A stretch of DNA of 64,000 nucleotides from contig OX467082.1 of NCBI GenBank assembly GCA_950106755.1, positions 32,798,001-32,862,000 of the forward strand, in the 5' to 3' direction. Source of the stretch: Climacium dendroides. Taxonomy: Eukaryota; Streptophyta; Bryopsida; Hypnales; Climaciaceae. Made by a program: the position numbers and the translations under genes. This document shows positions 36,658 to 48,761 of this stretch, one piece after another; position 1 is the stretch's first letter; the number at the start of each line of letters is the position of its first letter. Under the pieces are notes generated by a model. It was not told the origin of the DNA and searched no databases. It saw only the letters and a program-made list of their open reading frames with translations.

Positions 36658-36659
36658 GT

Positions 36660-38230
36660 TGTATGGGAGAGGAATGCTAATTTGAAATGTTGTGCATGGA
36701 CCGTGGATATGGGAATGGTTGAATTCTTCTGGATTACGGTATTGTTAGACGAATCAAATGCACGTGAGGATGAATTCAGATTTGGACATTGTATGCAAAG
36801 TTAGGAGGGTTCAAATGTTTATTGGGATTGGAAATGAACCTACAATCAAGATAAGGGCTAGACTGATTAGTCCTATTGGTGCTACTAAATGAACTTACAT
36901 GTGATCATATATTTTTTACAGTGCAAGCATAAATGCTTTTAGCCATTGTCGATGTACTAGTGCTATTTGAGGTGGAAAAAAAGTCTTCACAATCATTGGA
37001 AAAAAAAATACTCTTCTGCAAAAAGTTATAAGCATATGTAAGTTTACTTCATGACACCAGTAATAGAACAAACCAGTGTTTTGTCCTCACGATTGGAGTG
37101 GAGACTGGCTTTCTGATGCACTGTTTTAAACTTTTGGTTGACCTATAATGGTGGACGAAGTGCTACAAAGATAGATAAAGAGTGACATTACCACAATTTT
37201 TTACAAGTTCATTTGCGTTTTCAGGTGGATACTAGTATTAACCAAGTACCTTGTGTGTTTGGAAAGTGCAGAATGCTTAATTCTAGGTTGAGCAAATTAC
37301 TTTGCACATCAAAGTACTCTTGAGGGCTTATGAGCATCCTTGGAATTGTTTTTTAAATAAATCCAAGGTCATTTCATGGTCATTGTAATTTGTTAATTGG
37401 AATGTCATAGAGATTTAAACGATGTTAGCTTACTCCAACTGAAAATCAACGTTATTTAAGCTACAATTTCCAAATGTTTAAACAATATTCTATGATTTTT
37501 TAAAGTTGGAAGTTATTTGAAAACCTAATATTGTCCAGTGAACTAAGTTCAAATACAGACACTACAACCATGAAATACGTCATAGCTAATGGATATTTTA
37601 GAATAATCTTGAATTGCCATTGGGTGGTCTAAAAACCTTTTGATGTAATTCGGTCAATGTAGGTGGCCATTTGAGGCTTCAAGGTTAATGTTGAAAGTTT
37701 CAAAACAATTAGTTTTGTTACCTCTTATGCTATTTTTTGTTATGCATTCCATATTGTAGTATTATTTATAGGTGAATTGTTATTATTATTTTTTTCCAAA
37801 AAATGAAATCATATGTATTTTATTAGTCATAAGAACTTGACGTTTATGTAGGAATTTTAAAATTATCGTAGATTTCTAAATAATTTTTTTTTTAAATGAA
37901 ATCAAATGTGATTTATCCATATGAATTTGGAAGTTTCCTTGTATGTATGTATTATAGTGACGAATGTGATAGTGTAAATTATTGTAGGTTGAAATTAAAA
38001 AATTCTATAAAAAAATGTAGGATATTTTATCATTTTTCAAATTCGAGTAGCCTTCATTTCTATAGTTGCATTTGATTTTTAGAAGGACAACTTTTTTATA
38101 GTTCAAATTTAGAAAAATGAAATGGAGGTTTCACTAGTGAACATTTGTTGAAAGTACATATTGTGTTGTTTGGAAAGTAGGCATCTTATATAGTATCATA
38201 AAAAATGCTCGAGTTGTCTACGGAGCCATA
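36660..38230. other. AT-rich interior of the 23-kb element
   Basis: No ORF with recognisable features. This is probably intron or leader sequence between the duplicated leader block and the first tnp2 domain exon. Confidence 0.4.
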
Positions 38231-38640
38231 TCATGTAACAGGAGTTATATATTGATGTATGTGACTGTACTAAGTCATGTCATGTAACCTGAGTTATATT
38301 TCAAGTTATGTGACTATACCGAGTCATTTCCTGTAACCTGAGTTGTATATTGAGTTACCTCACTGTACCGAGTCATGTCATGTAACTTGAGTTATATCTT
38401 GAGTTATATGACTATATAGAGTCATGTTATGTAACTTGACTTATATCTCAAGTTACATGACTGTACCAAGTCATGTCATGTAACTTGAGTTATATCTTGA
38501 GTTATATGACTGTATTGAGTTATGTCAAGTAACTTGAGTTATATCTGAAGTTATATGACTGTTTTGAGTCATTTGTAGGCATTGAAATGATTGAATGTAG
38601 TCATTCTAAATCATTTCTATGACTTTGGAGTAGTCATAGC
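38230..38640. repeat. internal array with GAGTTATAT / ATGACTGTA / AGTCATGTCATGTAAC units
   Basis: Roughly seven copies of a ~55-base unit lie just upstream of the tnp2 zinc-finger exon. The ATGACT/AGTCAT core resembles the subterminal repeats, so transposon protein could bind here as well. A regulatory role is inference. Confidence 0.7.
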
Positions 38641-39046
38641 CATTTTGCAATGGTCATTTAATTATTCAATTATGACTAATCCAGAAGTTGATTTGAATTT
38701 TTGACAGTGGAATTTTCTTTGTAGTGCATAGGGGGAAATTGCGCACCATGTCTAAGGTAGAGCTTCAAAGCTTGCGAGATCTACGATTATGGCAAGAAGA
38801 AGAAATTCAAGCAGATACCATGCGTCTAACGAAATACCCATGCCCATGCATGAAGTGTGCAGGCGGGAAAGTGCTTGATAGACGTACAATTCGAAAACAT
38901 CTTCGATGCAAGAAGAGGGATCCAGCGTTTACAGCGTCTATCTTGGTAAGGACTTTGAAGAAAACCAATTGTTCACTTGAGAAATTTTATGCAGTTACCA
39001 ACGTTCTGGCTTTCTTGCATTCTTAAACTTTTAGTGACTTGTATAG

Positions 39047-39645
39047 GCTTTGTGGAGACCCTATGTAGAAGCTTCCTCTTTCGTATCTTTACAAACTTTT
39101 CTAAGAGAGAAACGTACTTCAGCAAATGAGTCGTTCAAAGGAACATCTACAAGAGTAATGGCTTTAGAGAGGTGGAGGTTAAACGTGTATGATGGACAAT
39201 GGTGTGATATGATGGACCCATACCAAAACTAACAACATTTTCCTATTGGAAAAGAAATTGGGACGTGAAAGTATCAATGTTTCCTTTCATGGGTTGGGGT
39301 CTTTTTGCACTCCAACCTGCTAAGAAAGGGGAAGAATTACTTCCCTTTATAGGACCGCAGTACACTGTAGCAGAGTATAAGACTTTGAAGAAGGGACAGC
39401 CTCGCATGAAGTCGTATGTGATGCAAGTAGAGGCAGACTTGTATGTAGACGGAGATGTACTGAAGGGAAATGTAGCTGGCTTTATTAATAGTTCTGTAGG
39501 CCGAGAAGAGTTAGGAAATGTCATATGGGAGTTTTGCATGCTGCCCAAACCATGGAACAACTTGGAGTGGGGATATGTAATGACGTTAACGTCAAGGGAC
39601 ATTATGGCTGGAGAAGAACTCTATGCACATTACTATTTGAATTGA
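39047..39645 (+). CDS. SET-domain ORF inside the first tnp2 intron
   Basis: An acceptor (TTGTATAG) at 39046 opens a frame in phase with the preceding zinc-finger exon, beginning ALWRPYVEASSF. It stops at 39232, but the frame carrying the SET domain is already open from 39208, so one base change links them. The SET part reads FMGWGLFALQPAKKGEEL, then the YVDGDVLKGNVAGFINSS region, then WGYVMTLTSRDIMAGEELYA, ending HYYLN at a stop. This matches the SET order: GxG, the GN.A.FIN motif, then RDI.AGEEL.xxY. The usual RFINHSCxPN is altered (AGFINSSVG), so S-adenosylmethionine/lysine methyltransferase activity is uncertain. The natural stop after the last SET strand suggests an alternative transcript: CACTA zinc finger joined to SET. 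SET domains methylate lysines, usually on histones. Confidence 0.75.
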
Positions 39646-40615
39646 AAAATGTACGTTCAAATGACTAGGAATAATCAATTTTTCCAAGAAATTGTGATCA
39701 CTCACAAGTAGTAGTCATTCATATTTTGTAGTTAGAAATATTATTGAGGCCATTTGTCATTTGTAGAATATTATGATATAGTGCCAAGAAAATTAAATGA
39801 TTGGCATGTGTTTTGACAAAAGATAGTATGAGGATGTTATTGTGTATTCATGGCATAGTATGTCAAAATGATAATTATTTTCACTGAATTCCAAGCATAC
39901 AGTTGAGTAAAGAAAATTGAAATTACTGTCAATTAATGAAAAGTGAAATTGCAAATCATTTCTTTCAAGTAATAAATTATATTTTGGAGATTTGATTGAA
40001 ATGCTGATGATGAGTATCCACCAGTATGGAGTCCTATATGTTTGTATGATCATGTCCAACGAATTTACGTGATTCAATGATGAATTTGACAAAAAACTTA
40101 TATGTGCATATGATGCATATATACCAATGTAGGATGACTATGCTCCTGTGGACCTCCGATTGCGTAAACGAAGAAGTTTTCGAAGAGAGCATGTTCAACG
40201 AGACCCCTCTCCAAATGCAGGAGAAGTGGATGTGCTTCGTATGGTGACAGAGTGCTTCAACAAATATGACGACATACATGTCAATGGAGAAGGAACGAAG
40301 AATATTATAATTGACCCAGTTGAAGATTTAGCAATCGAAGATGGTATGGGGATGAATGGTTTACTAGATGCATATACTAACAATATTGATGACGGAGTGG
40401 ATGCCAACAATGATCGGATGGAAACAGAGGGGACTTCAACGAACACGGAGGATGTTGCTGGCATAGACATGAATGTCCTGTTGCGAGAAGCACAAACTCT
40501 GCTTTATGTAGGAAGCAATTCCAACCGTTTGATGTCCACACTCATGTTGCTAGTGAGTTGCACTACTCATGGTGTCCCTAATAGCTTTGTTGATGAGTTG
40601 TTGAAGTTGTTAACA

Positions 40616-40618
40616 TAG
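40616..40618 (+). other. in-frame TAG in tnp2 (element 1)
   Basis: The codon follows ...DELLKLLT and is followed in the same frame by TILPKDNSLPKSYY, which aligns with LLPENNNLPKTYH in the second element's tnp2. It is therefore a nonsense codon inside an otherwise continuous exon. Confidence 0.85.
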
Positions 40619-43079
40619 ACAATATTACCAAAGGACAATTCACTTCCCAAATCTTATTATGAAGCCAAAAGTCTTCTGATGAAGCTGGAATTGTCCTATA
40701 ATTCCATACATGCGTGTAGAGATGGATGTTGTTTGTTCCGAAACGAACTACATGATGCAACAGAGTGCCCTATTTGCCACAAATCCCGATATGTAGAGAA
40801 CTCCAACACAGTACCAGTGAAAGTATTGAGACATTTCCCTTTGATTCCCCGATTAAAAAGAATGTATAGCAATACGAAGTTGGCAGAGCTCATGAAGTGG
40901 CATGTAGGTGGGAAAAGCAAAGACAAGGTTATGAGATCTATAGTGGATTCCAAGGCTTGGGATCACGTGAACAACAAGTGGCAGTGGTTTGCCGAAGACA
41001 AGCGCAATGTCAGGCTTGGCCTTGCATTGGATGGTGTGAATCCATTTCAGAACCAAAGCCTTAGCCATTCAACTTGGCATGTGATAATGCTCAACTACAA
41101 TCTTCCTCCTTGGTTGGTGATCAAAAATTTCTTTATGATGCTCACATTAATCATTCCAAGGAAAGAGAGTGTGACAGAAAAGAACATAGATGTTACCTTG
41201 CACCATTGATTGAGGAACTTCAAGAACTATGGAGAGGGGTTGATTGCTTGGATGGATCTTCCAAGAACTCAAAAGTGAAATCATTCAAGTTACATGGCAT
41301 TTTGATGTGGACGGTGAACGACTTTCCAACATATGGATTAATCTCCGGTCAAGTAACAAAAGGATACAGGGTATGCCCTGTATGTGGGCCAAATATAGTG
41401 ACTAGGCATTCTAAAGCCTTGAGGAAAAACGTGTATATGGGGCACAGACGATACTTGCCAATGATTCATCAATGGAGACAACAGAGGGGTAGATTTGATG
41501 GTGAGGTGGATGTAAGACCTCCACCAAGGAGGATGACTGGTCGAGAACAACTTCATTATGCACAAGAGCGAGAGGAATGGTTGACAAAGTCTCGTGAAAA
41601 TGGAATGGAAGAATTGCCAGATCCAGTACAGAAGCACGGAGTGAAGAGGAGGCATGTCTGTATGAATTGCCGTATTGGAAAGTAAGTTTTTGGGGGGATT
41701 TGATGTCTTATGTAAGTTAGAAGATAGTTTGTTGAACTGCAAAGCAGTGGAGCACTCTAATTACATTTGTTGAATTGGAAACCAGAGTATCATAACTAGA
41801 GGTAGTCATATGAATGAAATGGTTGAATGTAGTCGTAGTGGATGCAATTTGTAACACCCTTAAGTCATTTTGCAGGATCTTTTGATTCGTCACACATTGG
41901 GTGTCATGCATTGTGAGAAGAACATCATCGACAATATGTTGAAAACCTTATATGGAGAGAAAGACTCGTTAGAGGTCCGTTTGGACATGAAAGAGGCAAG
42001 TGTACAAAAGCATCTGTGGCCCATACCTGGAAAGAAAATAGGGAGCATCATATTACCTCGTTCATCTTACACATTCACGAAACAGGAACGTCAAGTCTTT
42101 GTAGATGGAATCCATTCATTGCGAACACCCACCCAATACGTGGGCCAACTGAAAAAGCGTGTGCACATGAATGGGATCATAAAGAACTTGAAATCTCATG
42201 ACTACCATGTCCTCATGCAGCAAATGCTACCACTATATATTCGTTCAATGCTAACAAAGGAGGTCCGCACGGCTATAATCATGTTGAGCCATGTATTCAA
42301 GAGGATATGTGCTAAGACCATTGATACTAGTGGTCTTGAAGAGTTGAGGTCAGATATGGTGATAGCATTATGCATGCTAGAGAAAGAGTTTCCACCATCT
42401 TTTTTTGACATCATGAGCCACTTAGTGGTCCACCTTGTAGAAGAGGTAGAAATTTGTGGTCCCGTTCATATACGTTGGATGTATCCCATTGAAAGGTATT
42501 TGAAGACATTAAAAGGATATGGCCGAAATCGGGCTCGACTAGAGGGTAGCATGGCTGAAGGCTACGCTGTAGTGGAAGCATTGGGTTTCTATATTGAATA
42601 CATGCAAGAGTATACTGTGACCGCCCGAAGAGTGTGGGATGACAAAGAAGATCCGTCAATGTATGATGAAATCTTAGAAGGTAGCGGACGAACACGAAAC
42701 CTATCAAGTGAACTACGGCAATGGATTCATGAGTTTATACTGAACAATGCGGTTATGCAGCACCGTTGGAGGAATGGAGGAGGTAAGGCCTCGTGAAAGA
42801 AATAATTCATGTACTACATGAACACATGAAAAATCGAATGTATGCAATTCAAATACTTGTATATGCAATTCTGACTGTACCTAGTGATGTTGTAACATTT
42901 ATTGTATTCACCATTATTGTAATTGTATTTTGGACAACAATGAGTGATGTAATTGCATTTGTGACTCGACCTAGTGATGTAATTGCATTTATGACTGCAA
43001 CAAGTATTGTAAGTGCTTCTGTAGATACATTTTTATTTTTGTTTTTGTTATCTTTCAAAGTAAAAGACTAATGGTCCAG

Positions 43080-45440
43080 CGAGTTAGCTTTAAAAGTTGT
43101 TTTGAGTAAGAACTAAGTCAAATAGACATAGTAATGTGGAAAGGACCATTATACAGCCGGAAGTGTAGAAGGAAACAGTTAAAACTAATAGATAGGCCGT
43201 AACCGCAGATTGGTTAAGGGCCAAGAACTATAAGACTAATTGTCAGGAGCATTTTGCTCTCTCTCTGTCAGGCGTTTGCCGTGATTGCCGCCTTATCTAT
43301 TGTACTTGTGCATTCCTTCAATAATATAGTCTATTCGTCTTATTTCTTTGTAAGTCTAATTGTCGATTAGCTAGGGATTGGCTTCGGCATTTTGTTGTTT
43401 TATTTGGAGCAGTTGCCAGTGATTGGCTTTGTCTCCATTTTCTTTTGTTTCTTTGGTGTCTGTCTAATTGTCGTGAGCTGTTATCTTGTCAAATTGTCTT
43501 TGTGTTTGTGAGTGCAGTGAGTCATCAGTAAAAGAGACAAGTAGACAGTTAGCGAGTATCGAACTTGTCCAATTGTCTCTTAGGTTGTTTGTGAGAAGTG
43601 GTGAAATCAGAGAGGAAGTTGAAATTGTCAAGTCAGTGAGTGTAGTTGTTCTTGTTTATTTTGTTTAAGTGTTATGCAGTGTGTGTGTAATGTCAAGTTA
43701 TCTTTGTTATTTTGATGCAGAGGGTATTTGCATGTGTATGTCAAATAGATGTTTAAGCCAGTGATTGGCAGTCAAGTTAAGAGAGCATGACAATTAGCTA
43801 GGGATTGGCGTTGTCCATTATCTAAATAGTCTATTAGCCTTGCTGTGAGAGCATTGTTAAAGTCTAATTGTCAAAGCTGTGAAAGCGTATTAAAAGAAGG
43901 ATGCATTTGTGGAGTCAAATAGCCAGTGATTGGTTGTATTTGTGTTCTAAATGGTTGTCTACTTGTCTGTGAAGGAGAGTAGGCAGAAGAGCCAGTGATT
44001 GGCGATATTAAAAGTAAGAATTAAATCAAATAGTCATGTCAAATGGTAAGCTTGGATAAGGCCGAGTGTGTTAATTGTGAAGTCAATTAGACAGTTTAAA
44101 AGAGAGCAATAGAAGACGAATAGCCTTTGGAAGTTTATAATTAAAATTAAACAACTAGTGAGTGGTTGGTGAGATGTCAAATTGACAGCTTATGTAGGCG
44201 GATGGAGCCTAAGTTATCAGCTGGGTATGAGCTAATTTTGCGAGGACAAATAGACAGTGAATCTCGAGAGGAATTAGCCAGGGATTGGCGTGTGATTCTT
44301 TAAAATTGACAAGTTTAGTAGTCCAGTGGAAGTAACTGAGATTAAGTTTGAGAGGAACTGATTGTCTAATTGTCTAGTTCGTGATTACAGTAAACGATTT
44401 CCCGTCGTAGGTCCAAGCAGTTAGCGAAATAAAAGTCCAATTGTCTTCATTGCTAAAAAGAGAATTAAGTTGGAGATCAGTGAGACAGTCATTGACAAAT
44501 TGATATATGTTTTAACCTGTGGTGATGTTGTTATCAAAAATTGGACAAATTGACCTACAGAGAAGGAATATTATGTTGGTGAAATACAGACAATTAATCT
44601 GTCCTTGTTGTTTTCTTGGTTGTTGGTTGTTGAGATGTCAAGTAGTCAAATTGAGATATTAGCAAAGTTATAGAACATTGGTATAAGCTGTGAGTAGTTA
44701 TGTGTCATTAGAGCAGGAAGACCAATTGACTGATAGGTTGATAGGAGCCTTTGTACTTGACCATTTGACCTTACTGATGACAAGCAGTAGAAATGTATAG
44801 AAACATGGAAGATACAGAATTATTAGCAAGTTCTATTTAGTTGTGATACAAAGATATAAGCTATTGAGTATGACAAATTGACTTGCTAAAGCGGATGGAG
44901 TTGGAACGGGAGAAAGCTACAAGATAAGTCTAATTGTCTGGAACGAACTACATATAAGCTTCTTTACCTTTGCATACTCCGCATATTGGGACCAATTGAC
45001 AATTACAGACTTGTGATTTTGCATTTTGTATAAGTAGTAATTAGCGGTAGCTAAGTAGCTTACTGGACCAATTGACCAATTGCCAAATAATTTAATTAAG
45101 GAATAATTAAAGAAGATGGCATATCTATATATTATATGTGACTATTTGATTAGGTCGATAGAATGCATTACAGGGCATGAGACTATTTGACCCACCCCGA
45201 CTATTTGACACACCCAGTCTATTTGACATTAGCGCACTAGAATAAGACTGTACAGCATATCATGGAGTCTGCATTCATTGGGTTTTGGGACGGAATACTA
45301 GTATTGGCTAATATACCCCCTTGCACATTTACATTCACATTTAATTTAATTTAATCTTTAGAATACTAAATTGAGAGAATTCCTACAAGGAAAGTGACCT
45401 TAGAAACAATACAATAGACGATTTGACCATTCCCAAACGA
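43080..45440. repeat. intron block dense in TTGTC/GACAA and 'gccagtgattggc' motifs
   Basis: Between the DUF4218 and DUF4216 exons lies about 2.4 kb filled with variants of AATTGTC, GACAATT, ACCAATTGAC and AGCCAGTGATTGGC. It also has a possible polyadenylation-like stretch near 43320. No ORF is recognisable. The motif density resembles the subterminal regions of another element, suggesting a nested insertion, but I could not find matching ends. Confidence 0.5.
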
Positions 45441-46449
45441 AAGAACTACCCTTAGGGAATTCCTTGGGTTTTTGATCCAAGCCAATTCCTATGCTACAGC
45501 TTCTATAACTTTACGTAGTATAGGTTTTGTATATGAAAATGAACTCATATGTTCAATTATTGAATGATGTAGGAGGCATGAGGATGACATGTGCTATCGC
45601 GAAATAGAGCGACATCAATATAGGTGTAAAAAACATCAGAGACGAGTGAAGTACCCGATTGAAATGTGCGACGAAAAGTTCCACATTTGGTTTCCGAAGG
45701 CCGTGCTACGAGCTATAGAAGAAGGTACAGAAGAAGTGGACGAAGATGTAAGGACACTAATGTTACCTCCATCAAATCGAGCCAAGTCATACCGTTCCAT
45801 ATATGCATTTGGAAACCACATTCGTGTTCGAAGCGTTGAGAAGCAATTGACAACAATGGACTCGGGAATAGCGGCAACCTTTCGACAACTCTACCGAACA
45901 GGCATAAAAGACAGGAACATGAAGGACTCAGAGTTAGAGTACGTGGGGTGGGTGGAGGAAATTCTATCTGTAGATTATGGGCAGTTTGACGTAGTGGTAC
46001 TTTATTGCAATTGGATGGTTGCAAATACCAAAGGTGATGGGGCCACCATGAAGCGTGATGAGTATGGATTCGCCAGTGTGAACTTTGATAGATTGATTCC
46101 ATACTCAGCGTAGTCATTTGCCTTCCCTCTCCACATTGAACAAGTATTTTTTGCATCGGACAAGGCCAGAGATGGATGGGAAGTTGTACTCCATAGTGAA
46201 CCCAGAGGTGTCCGGTCATTCTCTAAGCATGAAGCATCAATTGAAGTGGAGTGCATATCCTTGGGGAAGTCAACAGAGTTCCACGGACTTGAAGCCACAG
46301 ACTTGTATGAAGACCTCATACCGAAGACACCCATCTTAAGTGATGCAGTGGAAGTAGAAGCTGATGTGGTTGCAATTGCATTACAATGTCTACAACAAGA
46401 CGATCTACATGTAGATGACCTACAATATTGTGATGGAAATTGTGATTGA

Positions 46450-47340
46450 GTTGTAGACTAAGCCCAGAAGTATAATACATACAGTTCTATTTCGTATTCC
46501 AAAGTGAGTATTTTGAAGAGCATTGTATTCAATACATAATACACAAATATAGTACAGAAGCATGCTTGTCATCATAGGAACATGCCTTACAAGGGATATT
46601 GTACAGTGTACAGTAGATTCAATAGTGAGTGTGCCAATGCAGAAGTTGGATTGGAGAACATGTTATCAATCAAATTCAATTTTCAAACTATAAACGTCAC
46701 TTGTGTTTACAGAAATTCATTAACTTGTACGTTCAATATGGTCACAGTCTCAGAATGCTAGTGTTGCATGAAGTACACTGGAAGGTGAATTAGAAACTAT
46801 AGTAAGGAATTAGAGAAAGTGAAGAATGCATACTGAAACCTTTTTCTTCACCCTTTCAATGTAATTGATAGAAAATATTTACTGTACTGTAGTTTCATGT
46901 AGTGAACTACTTTTTTTTTTTGTACTTCCGTGATAAACCATATGAAGAATTGGAATCCATTTATGAAAATATAATTATGTGCTACCTCAAAAAAATTTAT
47001 GTTTCTTTAATAATAGAAAGAGGACACAGTAACACATAACCTTATTTGAAAAGGCATTTAGCGAAGTCATGCATACGCCCCGAAGAATGACCGTGTGGCC
47101 TACATACATCACCAAAAAATTAGATTGCATAACTTTTTCTTTAACTACACCAGAAGAAAAAAGAATAATAATATAAGAATAGGAATGCAGAGTATGACTA
47201 TCAAATAAATATTCACGCAAAATAATGAGAATATGACAAGCTAAGCTATGACTAAGCATTCACCTACCACTAGAACTTCCCAAATTTTCATCATGGTACT
47301 CGTAAAAAAAAAGGTCACTAACTACTTAAAACAATTCAAA
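46450..47340. other. tnp2 3' flank, no gene seen
   Basis: AT-rich sequence between the DUF4216 stop and the right subterminal array. It presumably holds the tnp2 transcript terminator; I could not assign a polyadenylation signal with confidence. Confidence 0.4.
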
Positions 47341-47990
47341 AAAATATGATTGCAAAGTATGTTTGACAAAATAATATTACTAACAAAAAATATGACTACA
47401 AAATACGACTAGCTGCAAAATATGACTGAAAAATATGGCTAACAAAAAAATATGACTGCAAAGTATGACTGGCAAAAAAACATGACTGCCAAAAAATATG
47501 ACTGCAAAGTATGACTGGTAAATAAACATGACTGACAAAAAATATGACTATAAAATATGACTGAAAAATATGACTGACGGAAAAATATGACTGGCTTACA
47601 AATATGATTGAAAAATACGACTGACAGAAAAATATGACTGGAAAACACGACTGATGCAAAATTGCGACTGGACACTCACCTACCACTAGAACTGCCCAAA
47701 TTTTCATCATGCTACCCGAAAAAAAAAATGCAAGGAAATATGACTGCAAAATATGACTAAAGGCAAAATATGACTAGTAATATGACTATACGTTCCCTAA
47801 ACATGTTCCCAATTGTTCCCTATGAAATACTTTGGTGTTCCCCATGGGTGTATAGTATACATATATAAAGTACACAGTGAATATATGACTAGCAGTCACA
47901 TTTTGCAGTCATAATTCTACAAAAGGTTTTAGCCTCGAAGAATATGACTGCAAGCAGTTGCCAATCGTCCTTAGTCATAATTTTGCAGTC
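47340..47990. repeat. right subterminal repeat array
   Basis: Many short units (AAAATATGACTG, then CAAAAAAATATGACTGGC variants), spaced 15-30 bases, precede the right terminal repeat. They share the TATGACTG core with the left array but lack the paired AGTCATA in most copies. Confidence 0.8.
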
Positions 47991-48015
47991 ATAAAACACT
48001 ACCATTGTTGTAGTG

Positions 48016-48302
48016 TGAAGGACACAAAGACCCCTGCGGAAGATGGCCGTCAAGAGATGCTTGGATTGAAACTCCCAAAGCATGATGACAAGGATGTGGA
48101 GACTCATAATGTTGGATTTGGGTATGAAGACTTGGTGGAAGGTGGCCGTATTGTCAGTCTTGAGTATAGCCTCCAAGAAGATGGAAAGTTGTCAGTTGCT
48201 TTCCAAACCCAAAGCCCTTGCAAAAAGCTTAAGGAAAGTTTTTGGTGTGTTTTCCTTCTTGTTGAGTCCCCCTTGTTGATCCAAAAGTGCATTGATCTCC
48301 AT
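48016..48302 (-). pseudogene. 5' part of the short ORF split by the 23-kb CACTA
   Basis: On the minus strand an ATG at 48302 opens MEINALLDQQGGLNKKENTP, followed by KTFLKLFARALGLESN. After an in-frame TGA the same frame continues (LEAILKTDN...) to ...RGLCVL at the element border, then resumes at 24978 with QHLMKHGVVEGK. It has its own TATA box upstream. Not recognised; probably a small gene or transposon relic. Confidence 0.5.
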
Positions 48303-48486
48303 GGCTTGATTTCAAGAGAGAAGTAATAAAAAATGATTTCAAGGAGTTGAAGCAAAAAAAATGAGCACAAGGAGTTGAAGCCCAATGAATGGAAGAGAAA
48401 ATAGAGAAGAATAGAGCTTGGAAAGCCAAAGAGAAGGAAAGAGCAAAGAAGATGAGAGAAGTGAGAAGAATGGGAAGCCTTCCATC

Positions 48487-48493
48487 ATTTATA
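48487..48493 (-). promoter_or_regulatory. TATA box upstream of the split ORF
   Basis: TATAAAT on the minus strand lies about 185 bases before the ATG at 48302. Two CCAAT-type motifs occur further upstream (around 48525 and 48550). Confidence 0.5.
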
Positions 48494-48761
48494 CTTCTAC
48501 AAAGGCATCTCATTACCCTTTCAACCAATGGCAATGTAAAAGTAATGTAACCCATTGGTTACACATTTTCTAATTGATGTCAAAGTAATGGCAACTATTG
48601 GTAAGACAATTTGAGTTAGACATTTTCATCCAATTCTAATTAAGGTAATGACAAAGTCTATTAACATGACATTTCCAACCAATGAGGACTAAATAATGTA
48701 AAAGTAATGGTTCCTATTCGTCAAATGATCGAACTGGATGTCCTGCGACCGGATGTCGCTA

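Larger units (their letters stand above)
38748..46449 (+). pseudogene. tnp2-type CACTA transposase gene, broken
   Basis: Exons seen: 38748-38945 (Transpos_assoc zinc finger, YPCPCMKC...IRKHL), 40133-41681 (tnp2 core), 41876-42782 (DUF4218: GVMHCEKN, EFPPSFFDIMSHL, CGPVHIRWMYPIERY) and 45573-46449 (DUF4216: FGNHIRV, YGQFDVVVLYCNW, HIEQVFFASD). Intron borders GTAAGT/TTTTGCAG at 41682-41875 match the same intron in the 54-60 kb element. Lesions: TAG at 40616-40618, a one-base loss near 41197 (THL/LAPL region), a frameshift near 41650 just before the LPYWK end of that exon, a phase mismatch across the 2.8-kb intron 42783-45572, and TAG at 46111-46113. The frames resume after each lesion with clear homology. 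It would supply the transposase; this copy cannot. Confidence 0.88.
24979..48015 (+). mobile_element. 23-kb CACTA (En/Spm) transposon carrying captured host domains
   Basis: The left end CACTACAACAATGGCAGTG and the reverse complement of the right end CACTACAACAATGGTAGTG match over about 43 bases with one substitution and one indel. TGAA precedes the left end (24975-24978) and follows the right end (48016-48019). Inside each end lie arrays of TATGACT...AGTCATA motifs (25260-25790 and 47340-47990). Two divergent genes are present: a TnpA-like gene leftward (31574-26098) and a tnp2 transposase gene rightward (38748-46449). Host-type SET, FCP1-like and Aha1 sequences are also inside. CACTA elements normally make 3-bp duplications. 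Here four bases match, which can also be read as GAA plus one extra terminal T. The tnp2 gene is broken, so movement would need transposase from elsewhere. Confidence 0.93.

Noticed and set aside
43170..43350. Possible LTR, because of a polyadenylation-like stretch and a CTCTCTCT run
   Set aside because: No second LTR, primer binding site, polypurine tract or gag/pol ORF was found.
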